A stretch of 64,000 bases of DNA from Kumtagia sp963820075 (GCA_963820075.1 CAWFYS010000014.1:1-64000); one strand, 5' to 3'. Positions 37,391 to 47,539 are shown, counted from the first letter of the stretch. The notes: generated by a model from the letters alone, not told the origin. Translations and numbers: made by a program.

Positions 37391-38367
37391 TGGAAGGGCA
37401 TTCGCCGGCCAGGCCCTGGTTGCTGCATGCGGGCATCATCGCCTTGCTGTTCGCGCTGAACTTCCTGCTGCCGGATTATCATCACGGGGTGCTGGCGCGT
37501 GTCATGGTCCTTGCCGTGTTCGCCATGGGCTACAATCTCCTGTTCGGCTATGTCGGCCTGCTCAGCCTCGGCCACGCCATGTTCTTTTCCGCCGGCCTCT
37601 ACGGCGCCGGGCTGACGATCGTGCATCTCGGCTGGGGTGTTGCGGCCGGATTCGCGACGGGAGTGGCCGCCGGTCTTGTCTTGTCGCTCGCAATCGGCTT
37701 CCTGGCGCTGAGGACAACCGGCGTCGCCTTCATGATCGTCACCATGATGTTTGCCCAGGTCGTCTATCTGATGACCTTCTATTTCGGGACCTGGACGCGC
37801 GGCGACGAGGGTCTGGTGATCCCGCAGGCGGCGCGCCGGCTGGGCAGCGGCCTCGACCTGACCGATCCGGCGACGCGCTACATGATGGCATTGATCCTCT
37901 TCTCGGTCGTGCTCGTCGCCACGCTGGCAATCGTTCGCTCGCCCTTCGGACGGGTGCTGGTGGCGATCCGCGAAAACGAGGAGCGCGCGCGCATGCTCGG
38001 CTTCGACGCCTTTGCCGGCAAGCTGTCGGCGACGGTCATCTCCGGCGCGATCTGTGCCGCGGCCGGTGCCGCCTATGCTGTCCTGTTCGGCTATGTCGGC
38101 GCGAGCTTCGCCTCGGTGCAATATTCGATCCTGCCGCTGCTCTGGGTGCTGCTCGGCGGCGCGGCCACCACGCTCGGGCCGCTGCTCGGCACACTCCTGA
38201 TGTACTATCTCATCGATTGGTCGGGCGACCTGTTGAAAGCCTATGCGCCCGGCTGGAACGTCAGCCATCTCGGCATTGTCGGGGCAGCACTGGTGGTGCT
38301 TATCCTGTTCTTCCCGAAGGGCGTTCTGGGCACGGCGCGCGAGCGGTGGGTGAAATGGCTGCCGTAG
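37387..38367 (+). CDS. Branched-chain amino acid-type ABC permease (LivM-like)
   Basis: A 326-residue permease with about nine membrane segments. YNLLFGYVGLLSLGHAMFFS and RVLVAIRENEERARMLGFDA are LivM hallmarks. The ATGA overlap with livH indicates coupling. Its stop codon forms the first bases of an interspersed repeat that runs on into livG. Confidence 0.92.
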   Translation: MMEGHSPARPWLLHAGIIALLFALNFLLPDYHHGVLARVMVLAVFAMGYNLLFGYVGLLSLGHAMFFSAGLYGAGLTIVHLGWGVAAGFATGVAAGLVLSLAIGFLALRTTGVAFMIVTMMFAQVVYLMTFYFGTWTRGDEGLVIPQAARRLGSGLDLTDPATRYMMALILFSVVLVATLAIVRSPFGRVLVAIRENEERARMLGFDAFAGKLSATVISGAICAAAGAAYAVLFGYVGASFASVQYSILPLLWVLLGGAATTLGPLLGTLLMYYLIDWSGDLLKAYAPGWNVSHLGIVGAALVVLILFFPKGVLGTARERWVKWLP

Positions 38368-38466
38368 AGCATGATCCCGAAAAGTTGCAGACTTTTCGGA
38401 GAAGATCGTGCGAGGAGCAAGGAGCTAGAGCAGGGTGAAAAACTCCGTCCAAGTTCATCCTGCTCC
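38366..38466 (+). repeat. Rhizobial palindromic repeat spanning the livM stop to the livG start
   Basis: Two hairpin parts. One is AGAGCATGATCCCGAAAAGT against ACTTTTCGGAGAAGATCGTG. The other is a GAGCAGG ... CCTGCTC unit (38428-38465). The second part has a near-identical partner, inverted, at 49531-49567 between parB and parA. The livG GTG start and its first ten or so codons lie inside this repeat. Confidence 0.85.
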
Positions 38467-39193
38467 AGCACCGCTCCTCACCACGACCGACCTTTGCAAA
38501 TCCTTTGGCGGCCTGAAGGCCGTCGACCATGTGGATTTCTCGCTGGCGCCCGGCGAGATCCGCGCCGTGATCGGCCCCAACGGCGCCGGCAAGACGACCT
38601 TCGTCAGCCTGATCTGCGGCCGCATCGCGCCGACTTCCGGCTCGATCAGCTTCGACGGCAAGGATATTTCCCACCTGCCGGCGCATTTGCGCGTCAGATT
38701 GGGGATCGCCTACACTTTCCAGATAACCAGCATCTTTTCCAATCTCACCGCCTTCGACAATGTCGCGCTCCCCGTGCAGCGGACGCTGGCCGATGGCCGC
38801 TGGTCGGGAAGGCTGCGGGACGGCGTCATGTCGGCCCTGTCGCGGACCGGCCTCGCCGCACGTGCCGACACGCTCGGCGGCGCGCTGTCCTACGGGCACC
38901 AGCGGCTGCTGGAAGTGGCGATGGGACTGGCCTTGCGGCCGCGCCTGCTCATCCTCGACGAGCCGACCCAGGGCCTCTCGGACGGCGAGATCGATGGGTT
39001 CGTCGCGCTGGTGCGCGAGATCGCCCGCGACGCCACCGTGCTGCTGATCGAGCACAACATGCCGGTGGTGATGGCGCTTGCCCGCCGCATCACCGTGCTC
39101 GACGCAGGCAAGGTGCTGGCGGAAGGCACGCCTGACGAGATCCGTGCCGATCCGCATGTGCAGGCCGCCTATCTCGGGTCGGAGGCGGCGTGA
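38435..39193 (+). CDS. Branched-chain amino acid-type ABC ATPase (LivG-like)
   Basis: A 252-residue ATPase. Walker A is GPNGAGKTTF, the signature-equivalent segment SYGHQRLLEVAMGLA, Walker B LLILDEPTQGLS and the H-loop IEHNMPVVM. Conserved homology begins at LLTTTDLCKSFGGLKAVDHV. The residues before it (KNSVQVHPAPAP) are encoded by the repeat. The GTG at 38435 is the only plausible start before the conserved region. It ends next to the livF ATG. Confidence 0.92.
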   Translation: MKNSVQVHPAPAPLLTTTDLCKSFGGLKAVDHVDFSLAPGEIRAVIGPNGAGKTTFVSLICGRIAPTSGSISFDGKDISHLPAHLRVRLGIAYTFQITSIFSNLTAFDNVALPVQRTLADGRWSGRLRDGVMSALSRTGLAARADTLGGALSYGHQRLLEVAMGLALRPRLLILDEPTQGLSDGEIDGFVALVREIARDATVLLIEHNMPVVMALARRITVLDAGKVLAEGTPDEIRADPHVQAAYLGSEAA

Positions 39194-39901
<708 letters not shown>

Positions 39902-40041
39902 GCGCCTTTTGGGAGAAGGCGACGGATGACGGACGAGAGTCCGCTCTCCAGCGAACGTCGGCCGCTTTGTCGGTCGCGCTTCTTCCAACACCCCTCGAAA
40001 CCTGCCCGGCAAAGGGCTATATGCGCCGGAAAGGATAAAGA

Positions 40042-40464
40042 ATGGCCCGCATTTACCAGACCCGTGCCTGGCACGACCAGCTTTCTCCCTCAATCGAAGA
40101 ATTCGAACTGCTGGCGCTGGAAGCCTATGCCCATCTGCCGGAGGAATTCCGCAAGCTGACGGGCGAGGTGGTTATCCAGATCGCCGAATTTCCGACCGAC
40201 GAGATCATGGACGATCTGTCGCTGGAGACGCCGTTCGACCTGCTCGGCCTGTTCGAAGGCCGCGGCATCGCGGAACGCTGGACGCCGGCCACCGGCGAAG
40301 GCCCCAACCGCGTGACGCTCTACCGCCGTGCGGTTCTCGACTACTGGGCCGAAAACGACGAGACGCTGGGGTCGATCGTAAACCACGTGCTCATCCATGA
40401 GATCGGCCATCATTTCGGTCTGTCGGACGAAGACATGGAAAAGATCGAAACCAGCGTCGAATAG
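40042..40464 (+). CDS. Zincin-like metallopeptidase family protein
   Basis: A 140-residue protein with the zinc-binding motif HEIGHHFGLSDEDM close to the C-terminus (HExxH plus a downstream acidic residue). EEFRKLTGEVVIQIAEFPTD is the family's N-terminal part. The substrate is unknown and it has no signal peptide. It lies about 100 bp before cysQ on the same strand. Confidence 0.87.
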   Translation: MARIYQTRAWHDQLSPSIEEFELLALEAYAHLPEEFRKLTGEVVIQIAEFPTDEIMDDLSLETPFDLLGLFEGRGIAERWTPATGEGPNRVTLYRRAVLDYWAENDETLGSIVNHVLIHEIGHHFGLSDEDMEKIETSVE

Positions 40465-40566
40465 GGTCCGGACGAGCTTCGCGGAATTCGATCCAGGTGG
40501 ATTTCCGGGGACAGGGTGCTATAGCGGGCAAGGCAACCGCGCAGGACATCGATCGGACTTTCTCCC

Positions 40567-41389
40567 GTGACCCTCAAGACCCTGATCGATATCGGGCTTG
40601 CCGCCGGCCGCGAAATCATGTCGGTCTATGCGGACAGCACGTTCGGTCACAGGCATAAGGGCGATGGCTCGCCCGTGACCGACGCGGACAATCGGGCCGA
40701 GGCGCGATATCCTGCGAGCGCTTGCCGCCGAATATCCCGACATCCCGGTCGTTGCCGAGGAGGAAGTCTCGGCTGGGCGCGTACCGCCAGGATCGGAGAA
40801 ATTCTTCCTGGTCGATCCGCTCGACGGCACTCGCGAATTCATCGAGCGCAACGGCGAGTTCACCGTCAACATCGCGCTGATCGACAAGGGCATGCCGGTC
40901 GCGGGGATGATCTATGCGCCGGCGCTCGGCCTCATTTTCGCGGCCTCGGAAGGGCAGGCCTGGCGCACCGAGGCGGACCACGGCATGGCGGGACCGTTGC
41001 GCCCCATCACAACCCGCCGGGCGCCGGATAGCCTTGCCGTCGTCGCTAGCCGCGTGAATTGCGGCGTAGAGACGGTCGAATGGCTCAGCCGGTTTCATGT
41101 CGGGACCTTCGTCTCGCGCGGCTCCTCGCTGAAATTCTGCCTGATCGCCTGCGGCGAAGCCGACATCTACCCGCGCTTCGGCCGTACCATGGAATGGGAT
41201 ACGGCCGCCGGCGACGCGATCCTGCGCGCGGCCGGCGGCGCAACGACGACGATCGACGGAATCCCGCTCTCCTACGGAAAGAGAGACCGGCCGGGCGAGG
41301 CGGATTTCGCAAATCCGGCTTTCGTGGCGTTCGGAGACGTGACGCTGAGCGACCCGACCGGCAAGCCGCTGCTCGCTTCGCCACTTTGA
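40567..41389 (+). CDS. cysQ: 3'(2'),5'-bisphosphate nucleotidase CysQ, frameshifted as read
   Basis: An inositol-monophosphatase-fold enzyme that hydrolyses PAP, a by-product of sulfate assimilation. The GTG start at 40567 leads to HRHKGDGSPVTDADNRAEAR. The frame then changes (+1) near 40700-40706 and continues ILRALAAEYPDIPVVAEEE, FFLVDPLDGTREFI and GMPVAGMIYAPA. The metal-binding DPLDGT and WDTAAGDAIL motifs are intact in the second frame. The whole would be about 273 residues. Confidence 0.86.
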
Positions 41390-41620
41390 AGTCTGTTCAT
41401 TTCGGTTCATGAGAGTGAGCGCAATGCGATTCCCTGGAAAGGGCGGCGCAGCAGCCGGCCGACGCGGCCGCGCGGCCGTTTTGCCGCAAATCCGCTAGCC
41501 ACGACAAGGCGGTTCCTGTCATGATTGTATCGCGTGACATTTCCTTCCTCGCCCTCGGCAAGGCGGCCTTCTATTCTGGCCGCCCTGAGACCAAGGGCAG
41601 ATGCCAGCAGGACCAACGAA

Positions 41621-43576
41621 ATGCTCCTTATGACGCTCTCGAGACGTTCGCTTCTTTCCGCTTCGGCCGCGCTGCTCGGCTCCACCGCCCTGCCCGCGAC
41701 ACTTTGGGCGCAGACGCCGAAAAGAGGAGGACGGCTGATTGCCGCCGCCGACTCCGAGCCGCGCAACCTCAATCCGGCCATGGTCGCCTCGAACGGTGTG
41801 TTCTTCGTGGCGAGCAAAGTCGTGGAACCGCTGGCCGAAGCCTCCTTCGATGGTCCCGACGGTCTGGAACCACGCCTGGCGACCAGTTGGGAAGGGTCCA
41901 GCGACGGGCTCTCCGTGACTTTCAAGCTGCGCGAGGGCGTCACCTGGCATGACGGCAAGCCGTTCACCTCGGCCGACGTCGCCTTTTCGGCATTGAAAGT
42001 CTGGAAGCCGCTGCAGAATCTCGGCCGCGTGGTTTTCAGGGACCTTGAGGCGGTCGAGACGCCGGATGAGCATACCGCGATCTTCCGCTTCTCCAAGCCG
42101 ACGCCGTTCCAGCTCATCCGCAACGCGCTGCCGCCGCTCACCAGCGTTCTGCCAAAACACATTTACGAGCAGGGCGACATCGCCGAAAATCCGGCCAACA
42201 TCGCGCCGATCGGCACCGGACCGTTCAAATTCGCCGAGCACAAGCCGGGCGAATATTATCGGCTGGAGAGAAATGCGTCCTACTGGGGCAAGGATCTGCC
42301 CTATCTGGACGAGATCATCTATCGCGTCCTGCCGGATCGGGCGGCGGCGGCCGGCGCGCTGGAAGCCGAGGAAATCCACCTCGCCGCCTTCTCGGCCGTG
42401 CCGCTCGCCGACCTGGCCCGTATCGCCAAGGTGCCCGGCATCGAGGTCGTAACGCGCGGCTACGAGGATCTGACCTATCAGCTTGTCGTCGAGATCAACC
42501 ACCGCCGCAAGGAACTGGCGGACGTGAAAGTGCGGCAGGCCATCGCGCATGCGATCGACAAGAAATTCGTCGTCGACACGATTTTCCTCGGCTACGCCAC
42601 CGCCTCGACCGGCCCGGTGCCGCAGAACAGCAAGGTGTTCTATACGAGCGACGTTCCCACCTATGATTTCGACGTCGCCAAGGCCAATGCGCTGCTCGAT
42701 GAAGCCGGCTACAAGCGCGGACCCGACGGCAACCGGTTTTCGCTGAAGCTCCTGCCCGCGCCCTATTTCAACGAGACGCGGCAATTCGGCGACTATCTGC
42801 GTCAGGCGCTTGCCGCGATCGGCGTCGATGCCCAGATCGTCAACAATGACGCCGCCGCGCACCAGAAGGCGGTCTACACCGACCATGATTTCGACCTGGC
42901 GGTCGCGCCGCCCGTCTTCCGCGGCGATCCGGCGATCTCCACCACCATACTCGTCCAGAGCGGTCTCCCGGACGGCGTGCCGTTCTCCAACCAGGGCGGC
43001 TACAAGAGCGCGTCGCTTGACGGCATCATCGCAAAGGCCGCCGAGACGATCGACCCGAATGCGCGCATCGCGCTCTACCACGATTTTCAGAAGGCGGTGG
43101 CCGAGGACCTGCCGCTGATCAACGTCGCGGAATGGGGTTTCATCACGGTCGCGCGCAAATCCGTCGGCAACATCGCCAACAATCCGCGCTGGGCCGTTTC
43201 GAACTGGGCGGATACGCTGGGTGGAAACGTAATACCAAGGGCTGTGGGGTTGACCGTCTGGTGCGATAGAGCGTGCTCTGGCAAGTCGGCGCTGCCCCCC
43301 ATCGCCCTGCCGGGCACTTCTCCCCGCAAGCGGGGCGAAGGACGCTCCCTTCGGGGAATTCGCCTATCGCCGATGTCGCTGAAAAGAATACCTTCGTTGC
43401 GGCAGGCGACCTTCTCCCCGCTTGCGGGGAGAAGTGCCCGGCAGGGCGATGAGGGGCAGCATAGACGCTCAAAGCTTAGGGCTGCGGGTATAACGATCCC
43501 GGGAGCGAAGTCGGCTAAGGAGATGCGGGCGGCCCCTCCCGGCCTCGCTTTGCTCAGCGATGCGAGCCAGCCATGA
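41621..43576 (+). CDS. Peptide/nickel-type ABC substrate-binding protein with a repeat-derived C-terminal tail
   Basis: A 651-residue frame. A Tat-like leader (LSRRSLLSASAALLGSTALP) precedes a family 5 solute-binding domain: PRLATSWEGSSDGLSVTFKL, REGVTWHDGKPFTSADVAFS and GTGPFKFAEHKPGEYYRLER. The family usually ends soon after a WAVSNWAD-type sequence (about residue 535). Here the frame continues about 115 residues through an inverted-repeat element at 43297-43456, ending at the TGA that overlaps the permease start (ATGA). The tail is rich in Arg and Ser and has no homology. The start at 41621 has AGGAC upstream; 41630 is an alternative. Confidence 0.85.
   Translation: MLLMTLSRRSLLSASAALLGSTALPATLWAQTPKRGGRLIAAADSEPRNLNPAMVASNGVFFVASKVVEPLAEASFDGPDGLEPRLATSWEGSSDGLSVTFKLREGVTWHDGKPFTSADVAFSALKVWKPLQNLGRVVFRDLEAVETPDEHTAIFRFSKPTPFQLIRNALPPLTSVLPKHIYEQGDIAENPANIAPIGTGPFKFAEHKPGEYYRLERNASYWGKDLPYLDEIIYRVLPDRAAAAGALEAEEIHLAAFSAVPLADLARIAKVPGIEVVTRGYEDLTYQLVVEINHRRKELADVKVRQAIAHAIDKKFVVDTIFLGYATASTGPVPQNSKVFYTSDVPTYDFDVAKANALLDEAGYKRGPDGNRFSLKLLPAPYFNETRQFGDYLRQALAAIGVDAQIVNNDAAAHQKAVYTDHDFDLAVAPPVFRGDPAISTTILVQSGLPDGVPFSNQGGYKSASLDGIIAKAAETIDPNARIALYHDFQKAVAEDLPLINVAEWGFITVARKSVGNIANNPRWAVSNWADTLGGNVIPRAVGLTVWCDRACSGKSALPPIALPGTSPRKRGEGRSLRGIRLSPMSLKRIPSLRQATFSPLAGRSARQGDEGQHRRSKLRAAGITIPGAKSAKEMRAAPPGLALLSDASQP
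43297..43456. repeat. Inverted-repeat element inside the 3' end of the binding-protein gene
   Basis: The left arm (43297-43341, containing GCCCTGCCGGGCACTTCTCC) is inverted in the right arm (43409-43456, GAGAAGTGCCCGGCAGGGCG), with small CCCCGC/GCGGGG palindromes in each. The unit contains no stop codon in the frame of the host gene, so translation runs through it. Confidence 0.85.
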
Positions 43577-44559
43577 GACGCCTGCCCAGACTCGTCGCGC
43601 GGCGGCTGATCGGCGCGGTTCCGGTTCTGGCGATCGTGATCGCCGGCGGTTTCTTCCTGCTGGAGGCTGCACCCGGAGACGCCGTCGATGCCTATGTCGC
43701 GTCCATCGGCGGCGATGCCGGAATGATCGACGATTTGCGGCGGGCATGGGGACTTGACCAGTCGGTGCTCGCGCGGTTCCGCTTCTATTTGTGGTCGCTG
43801 GCGCATTTCGATCTCGGCCAGTCCGTCACATTCTCGCGGCCGGTGCTGTCGGTCGTGCTGGAGCGCCTGCCCAACACGCTGCTCCTGATGGGCAGCGCCA
43901 CCGCGCTTTCCTTCTCGCTCGGCTCGCTGCTCGGCATTGTCGCCGGGTCCCGCCCGGGCAGTTTTCGCGACCGGGCCCTGTCGATCGGCTCGCTGGCGAT
44001 CTACGCCGTCCCCGGCTTCTGGCTTGGCCTGGTCCTGACCGTCCTGTTCGCCGTCCGGTTGCGCTGGCTGCCCGTGAGCGGCATCGAAACGATTGCCTCC
44101 GGCAAGTACGGGCTGGATCGCGTCGTCGACATCGCGCGACATCTCATCCTTCCCGTGGCCAGCCTTGGCTTCATCTATCTGGCGCTTTACCTCCGCGTCA
44201 TGCGCGCCGGCATGGCCGAGGCGTGGCGGCAGGATTTCGTGCTGGCCGCTCGTGCACGCGGCATTCCGCGCCGGCGGATCGTGACCGGTCACGTGGCGCG
44301 CAACGCCTTGCTGCCGCTGGTCACCATGCTCGGCCTTCAATCGGCGGCAATGCTCGGCGGAAGCGTCGTCATCGAAAGCCTGTTTTCAATTCCCGGACTA
44401 GGCAGGCTTGCCCAGGAGGCGGTTGCGGCGCGCGATACGCCGCTGCTGCTCGGCATCATCCTGGTCGGCGCCGTCATGGTGCTGCTCGTCAATCTCATCG
44501 TCGACATGCTCTATGCGGCGCTCGATCCGCGCGTCGGCGCGAGCGAGGCGGCAAGGTGA
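43573..44559 (+). CDS. Peptide/nickel-type ABC permease (DppB-like)
   Basis: A 328-residue permease with six segments. RRLIGAVPVLAIVIAGGFFL begins the first helix. LLGIVAGSRPGSFRDRALSI, the EAA loop EAWRQDFVLAARARGIPRRR and SVVIESLFSIPGLGRLAQEA are DppB hallmarks. The ATGA overlap with the preceding gene suggests coupling. Confidence 0.93.
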   Translation: MRRLPRLVARRLIGAVPVLAIVIAGGFFLLEAAPGDAVDAYVASIGGDAGMIDDLRRAWGLDQSVLARFRFYLWSLAHFDLGQSVTFSRPVLSVVLERLPNTLLLMGSATALSFSLGSLLGIVAGSRPGSFRDRALSIGSLAIYAVPGFWLGLVLTVLFAVRLRWLPVSGIETIASGKYGLDRVVDIARHLILPVASLGFIYLALYLRVMRAGMAEAWRQDFVLAARARGIPRRRIVTGHVARNALLPLVTMLGLQSAAMLGGSVVIESLFSIPGLGRLAQEAVAARDTPLLLGIILVGAVMVLLVNLIVDMLYAALDPRVGASEAAR

Positions 44560-45383
44560 GCTTTTCGCGTTTCTTCCATTCGCCTGAAGCTGCTGCCGGC
44601 CTGGTCATACTGACCGCATTGGCAATGATCGCGGCCCTCGCGCCCCTTCTCTTTCCTGCCGATCCGCTGGCAATCGCTGGGCCGCCGCTGATGGCGCCGT
44701 TTCACGACTGGTCGTATCCGCTGGGCACGGACCGGCTCGGGCGCGACGTGGCCGCCGGACTGTTCCATGGTGCCCGCACGTCGCTTATTGTCGGGCTTGC
44801 CGCGGCGGCCGCAGCGATCGTGGTCGGCTGCCTTGTCGGCACCACGGCCGGTTTCGCCGGCGGATGGGTGGACGACGTGTTGATGCGCCTGACCGATGCA
44901 TTCCAGACCGTGCCGGGCTTTCTGCTGGCGCTGGCCTTCGTCAGCGTCGCCGGTCCGTCGCTCGCCACCGTGGTGGCGGCAATCGCGCTCGGCGCCTGGA
45001 CAGGCCCGGCAAGAATTGTGCGCGCCGAAATCCTCTCCCTACGCGAGCGGGATTTCGTGGCAGGCGCCCGGGTGATCGGCATGCACCCTGTCGAGATCGC
45101 CCTTCGCGAGATCCTGCCCAATGCCCTGCCCCCCGTGCTGGCGCTGAGTTCGGTGATCGTCGCCGGCGCGATCCTGATCGAAGCCTCGCTCTCCTTTCTC
45201 GGCCTGGGCGATCCGAACCGCGTGACCTGGGGCGGCATGATCGCCGAAGGCCGCGCCGTGCTGCGCGCCGCGCCCTTCCTCTCGATCATTCCGGGCGTTG
45301 CCCTGGTCCTTACGGTACTCGGCGTCTATTTGGTCGGCGAAGGATTCGTGGAGGCATCGGCGACGCGCAGGAGCCTGTCATGA
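44556..45383 (+). CDS. Peptide/nickel-type ABC permease (DppC-like)
   Basis: A 275-residue permease. The GTG start overlaps the DppB-like stop (GTGA). YPLGTDRLGRDVAAGLFHGA is the DppC signature, and ERDFVAGARVIGMHPVEIAL the EAA loop. LIEASLSFLGLGDPNRVTWG lies near the C-terminus. About six membrane segments are seen. Confidence 0.93.
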   Translation: MSFSRFFHSPEAAAGLVILTALAMIAALAPLLFPADPLAIAGPPLMAPFHDWSYPLGTDRLGRDVAAGLFHGARTSLIVGLAAAAAAIVVGCLVGTTAGFAGGWVDDVLMRLTDAFQTVPGFLLALAFVSVAGPSLATVVAAIALGAWTGPARIVRAEILSLRERDFVAGARVIGMHPVEIALREILPNALPPVLALSSVIVAGAILIEASLSFLGLGDPNRVTWGGMIAEGRAVLRAAPFLSIIPGVALVLTVLGVYLVGEGFVEASATRRSLS

Positions 45384-46174
45384 TGCCGCTGCTGATAGCC
45401 GGCAAACTGCGTGTACGCTACCACTCGGCAGAAGGAGCCGAAGCGTTGCGCGGGGTCGATTTCACCCTTGGCGCCGGCGAGCGAATGGCTGTCATCGGCG
45501 AAAGCGGCTCCGGCAAGAGCACGCTGGTGCTGGCGATTGCCGGCCTTCTGCCGCGCGATGCCGAGATATCAGGGTCGCTGGCGTGGCCCGGCCATGTGCG
45601 GCCGCCGCGTAACGGCAAGGACATCGGCTTCGTCTTTCAGGACCCGGCCGCCAGCCTCGATCCGGTGATGACGGTGGGCCGACAGGTGGCGGAAGTGGCC
45701 GAAGTCCATCTCGGCCTTGAGCGGCGCAGGGCTCTCGACCACGCAGCCGAACTGTTCGCCCGGGTCCATCTGCCCGATCCGGGGACAATGCTCGGCGCCT
45801 ATCCGCACCAACTCTCGGGCGGCCAGAAGCAACGGGTCGGCATTGCCGCCGCGATCGCCGCCGGACCGGCGCTGTTGATCGCCGACGAACCGACAAGCGC
45901 GCTGGATACCATCGTCCAGGCGGAGATCGTGAGGCTGATCGACGCGCTGGTGCGCGACACCGGCATGTCTCTCCTTATCGTCAGCCATGACATCGCGCTG
46001 GCGGCGACTATCGCCGACCGTATTCTGGTCCTGAGGAATGGCGGCATCGTCGAAACCGGCGCCACGCAGGAAATCGTGTTCGCGCCACGGGCCGACTATA
46101 CGCGATCCCTGCTGGAAGCCTGCCTCACGCTTGAAGACGGCACTTCCGCGCCGCGGGTGTCGGCAGCGCGATGA
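45380..46174 (+). CDS. Peptide/nickel-type ABC ATPase (DppD-like)
   Basis: A 264-residue ATPase. Walker A is GESGSGKSTLVLAIAGLLP, the signature LSGGQKQRVGIAAAIA, Walker B LLIADEPTSALD and the H-loop VSHDI. It starts at 45380 inside the DppC-like stop and overlaps the next gene by four bases. It is shorter than E. coli DppD because the C-terminal oligopeptide-ATPase extension is reduced. Confidence 0.92.
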   Translation: MMPLLIAGKLRVRYHSAEGAEALRGVDFTLGAGERMAVIGESGSGKSTLVLAIAGLLPRDAEISGSLAWPGHVRPPRNGKDIGFVFQDPAASLDPVMTVGRQVAEVAEVHLGLERRRALDHAAELFARVHLPDPGTMLGAYPHQLSGGQKQRVGIAAAIAAGPALLIADEPTSALDTIVQAEIVRLIDALVRDTGMSLLIVSHDIALAATIADRILVLRNGGIVETGATQEIVFAPRADYTRSLLEACLTLEDGTSAPRVSAAR

Positions 46175-46968
46175 CCGACGTCCTGCTCTCGGCGTCCGGC
46201 CTGCGGAAGACCTTCCAGCGAACGGGATACCGGTTTGCCGCGCTTGACGGCGTCGATTTCGAACTGGCCCATGGCGAGACACTTGCGCTTATCGGCCCCT
46301 CGGGAAGCGGCAAATCCACGGTCGCCCGCGTGGTCCTGCGCCTTGTCGATCCCGACGCCGGGAGCCTGCGGTTCGCGAACGAGGACTTGTTGGCGCTGCG
46401 TGGTGCGCGCCTGCGAAAGACGCGGCGACGGCTGCAGATGGTGTTCCAGGACCCGCTCGCCGCCTTCAACCCGCGCGCGACGGTCGAGCGCGTGCTTGAC
46501 GATCCGCTGCGTATCCATGCCATAGCGGATCGGGCAGGCAGGCCTGCGGCGATTGACGCCCTGCTTGAACGTGTGGGCCTGCCGCCAAACCTGCGGACAC
46601 GGCATATCCACGAAATTTCCGGCGGCCAGAGGCAGCGCGTCGCGATCGCCCGCGCCATTGCAACGCAACCGGAACTGATCGTGCTTGATGAAGCACTGTC
46701 GGCGCTTGACGTTTCGGTGCGCGCCGGGATTCTGGACCTGCTCGGCGATCTGCAGCGCGAGCGGCGGATCGCCTATCTTTTCATTTCGCATGACCTGGCA
46801 GTCGTCCGCAGTATCGCGCATCGCATTGCCGTGATGGCGCAAGGGCGGATCGTCGAGACCGGCGAGGCGAGAAGCCTCGTGGCCGCGCCGGCCTCTGCAA
46901 TGGGCAAGGCGCTGGTGGCGGCTACGATGCGGCTGCCGCGGCGCCAAAATTCGGAGGCAGGCGGATGA
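46171..46968 (+). CDS. Peptide/nickel-type ABC ATPase (DppF-like)
   Basis: A 265-residue ATPase. Walker A is GPSGSGKSTVARVVLRLVDP, the signature ISGGQRQRVAIARAIA, Walker B LIVLDEALSALD and the H-loop ISHDL. VFQDPLAAFNPRATVERVL is typical of DppF. The Walker B block has DEAL rather than DEPT, as in several DppF/NikE-like proteins. Four-base overlaps link it to both neighbours. Confidence 0.92.
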   Translation: MTDVLLSASGLRKTFQRTGYRFAALDGVDFELAHGETLALIGPSGSGKSTVARVVLRLVDPDAGSLRFANEDLLALRGARLRKTRRRLQMVFQDPLAAFNPRATVERVLDDPLRIHAIADRAGRPAAIDALLERVGLPPNLRTRHIHEISGGQRQRVAIARAIATQPELIVLDEALSALDVSVRAGILDLLGDLQRERRIAYLFISHDLAVVRSIAHRIAVMAQGRIVETGEARSLVAAPASAMGKALVAATMRLPRRQNSEAGG

Positions 46969-47477
46969 CGGACGCGAACAAACGAGCGCAGTTGCTGAGC
47001 CGCGAACTGGACTCTGCTTTTCGCAACCGCGCCGACCTCTACCGGCTCTTCCTTGACGAGCTTTGCGCCAGGCTCGGCCCCTCCGAGGCGGAAGCCGCGA
47101 TGGTAAAGGTGGTCGAGCAACGCGGCCGCGAAGTTGCGGCCGCCGCCTTCTCCAGCTTCGGTCCCAACGATGCGCGGGCCTTGGGAGAGGCGTTTCTGGC
47201 CATCAGCCCGGATTCGGGGCGCATGTATCCCGCCGATGTGGAGCGCGGCGACCATCATATCGCGTTCAAGGTGCGGCGTTGCCCGCTGAAGGATGCCTGG
47301 GTGGAGGCCGGTCTGTCGGGCGAAGCCCTCGCGACGCTTTGCCGGATCGCCGGCGCCTTCGACCGGGGCCTTTTCGAAACAGCCGGTGTCCGCTTTTCCA
47401 ACCGCACCTGGATCCCCGGTCACGGAAGCGATTGCTGTCACATCCGCCTCGAGGATCGCGACCGACCCGACGCCTGA
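46965..47477 (+). CDS. L-2-amino-thiazoline-4-carboxylic acid hydrolase-like protein
   Basis: A 170-residue protein resembling the ATC hydrolase family, which opens the thiazoline ring of ATC in microbial L-cysteine production. DLYRLFLDELCARLGPSEAE and HHIAFKVRRCPLKDAWVEAG are family-like stretches. Candidate catalytic cysteines are in RRCPLKDAW and GSDCCHIRLED. It is translationally coupled to the peptide-type importer (ATGA), so the importer may carry its substrate. The actual substrate is not known. Confidence 0.75.
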   Translation: MTDANKRAQLLSRELDSAFRNRADLYRLFLDELCARLGPSEAEAAMVKVVEQRGREVAAAAFSSFGPNDARALGEAFLAISPDSGRMYPADVERGDHHIAFKVRRCPLKDAWVEAGLSGEALATLCRIAGAFDRGLFETAGVRFSNRTWIPGHGSDCCHIRLEDRDRPDA

Positions 47478-47539
47478 GTTGCGCGACAAAGCCGGCGGTG
47501 GCCTTTTCGCGAGCCGCCCCTCCGTGCTATCCGACGCCC

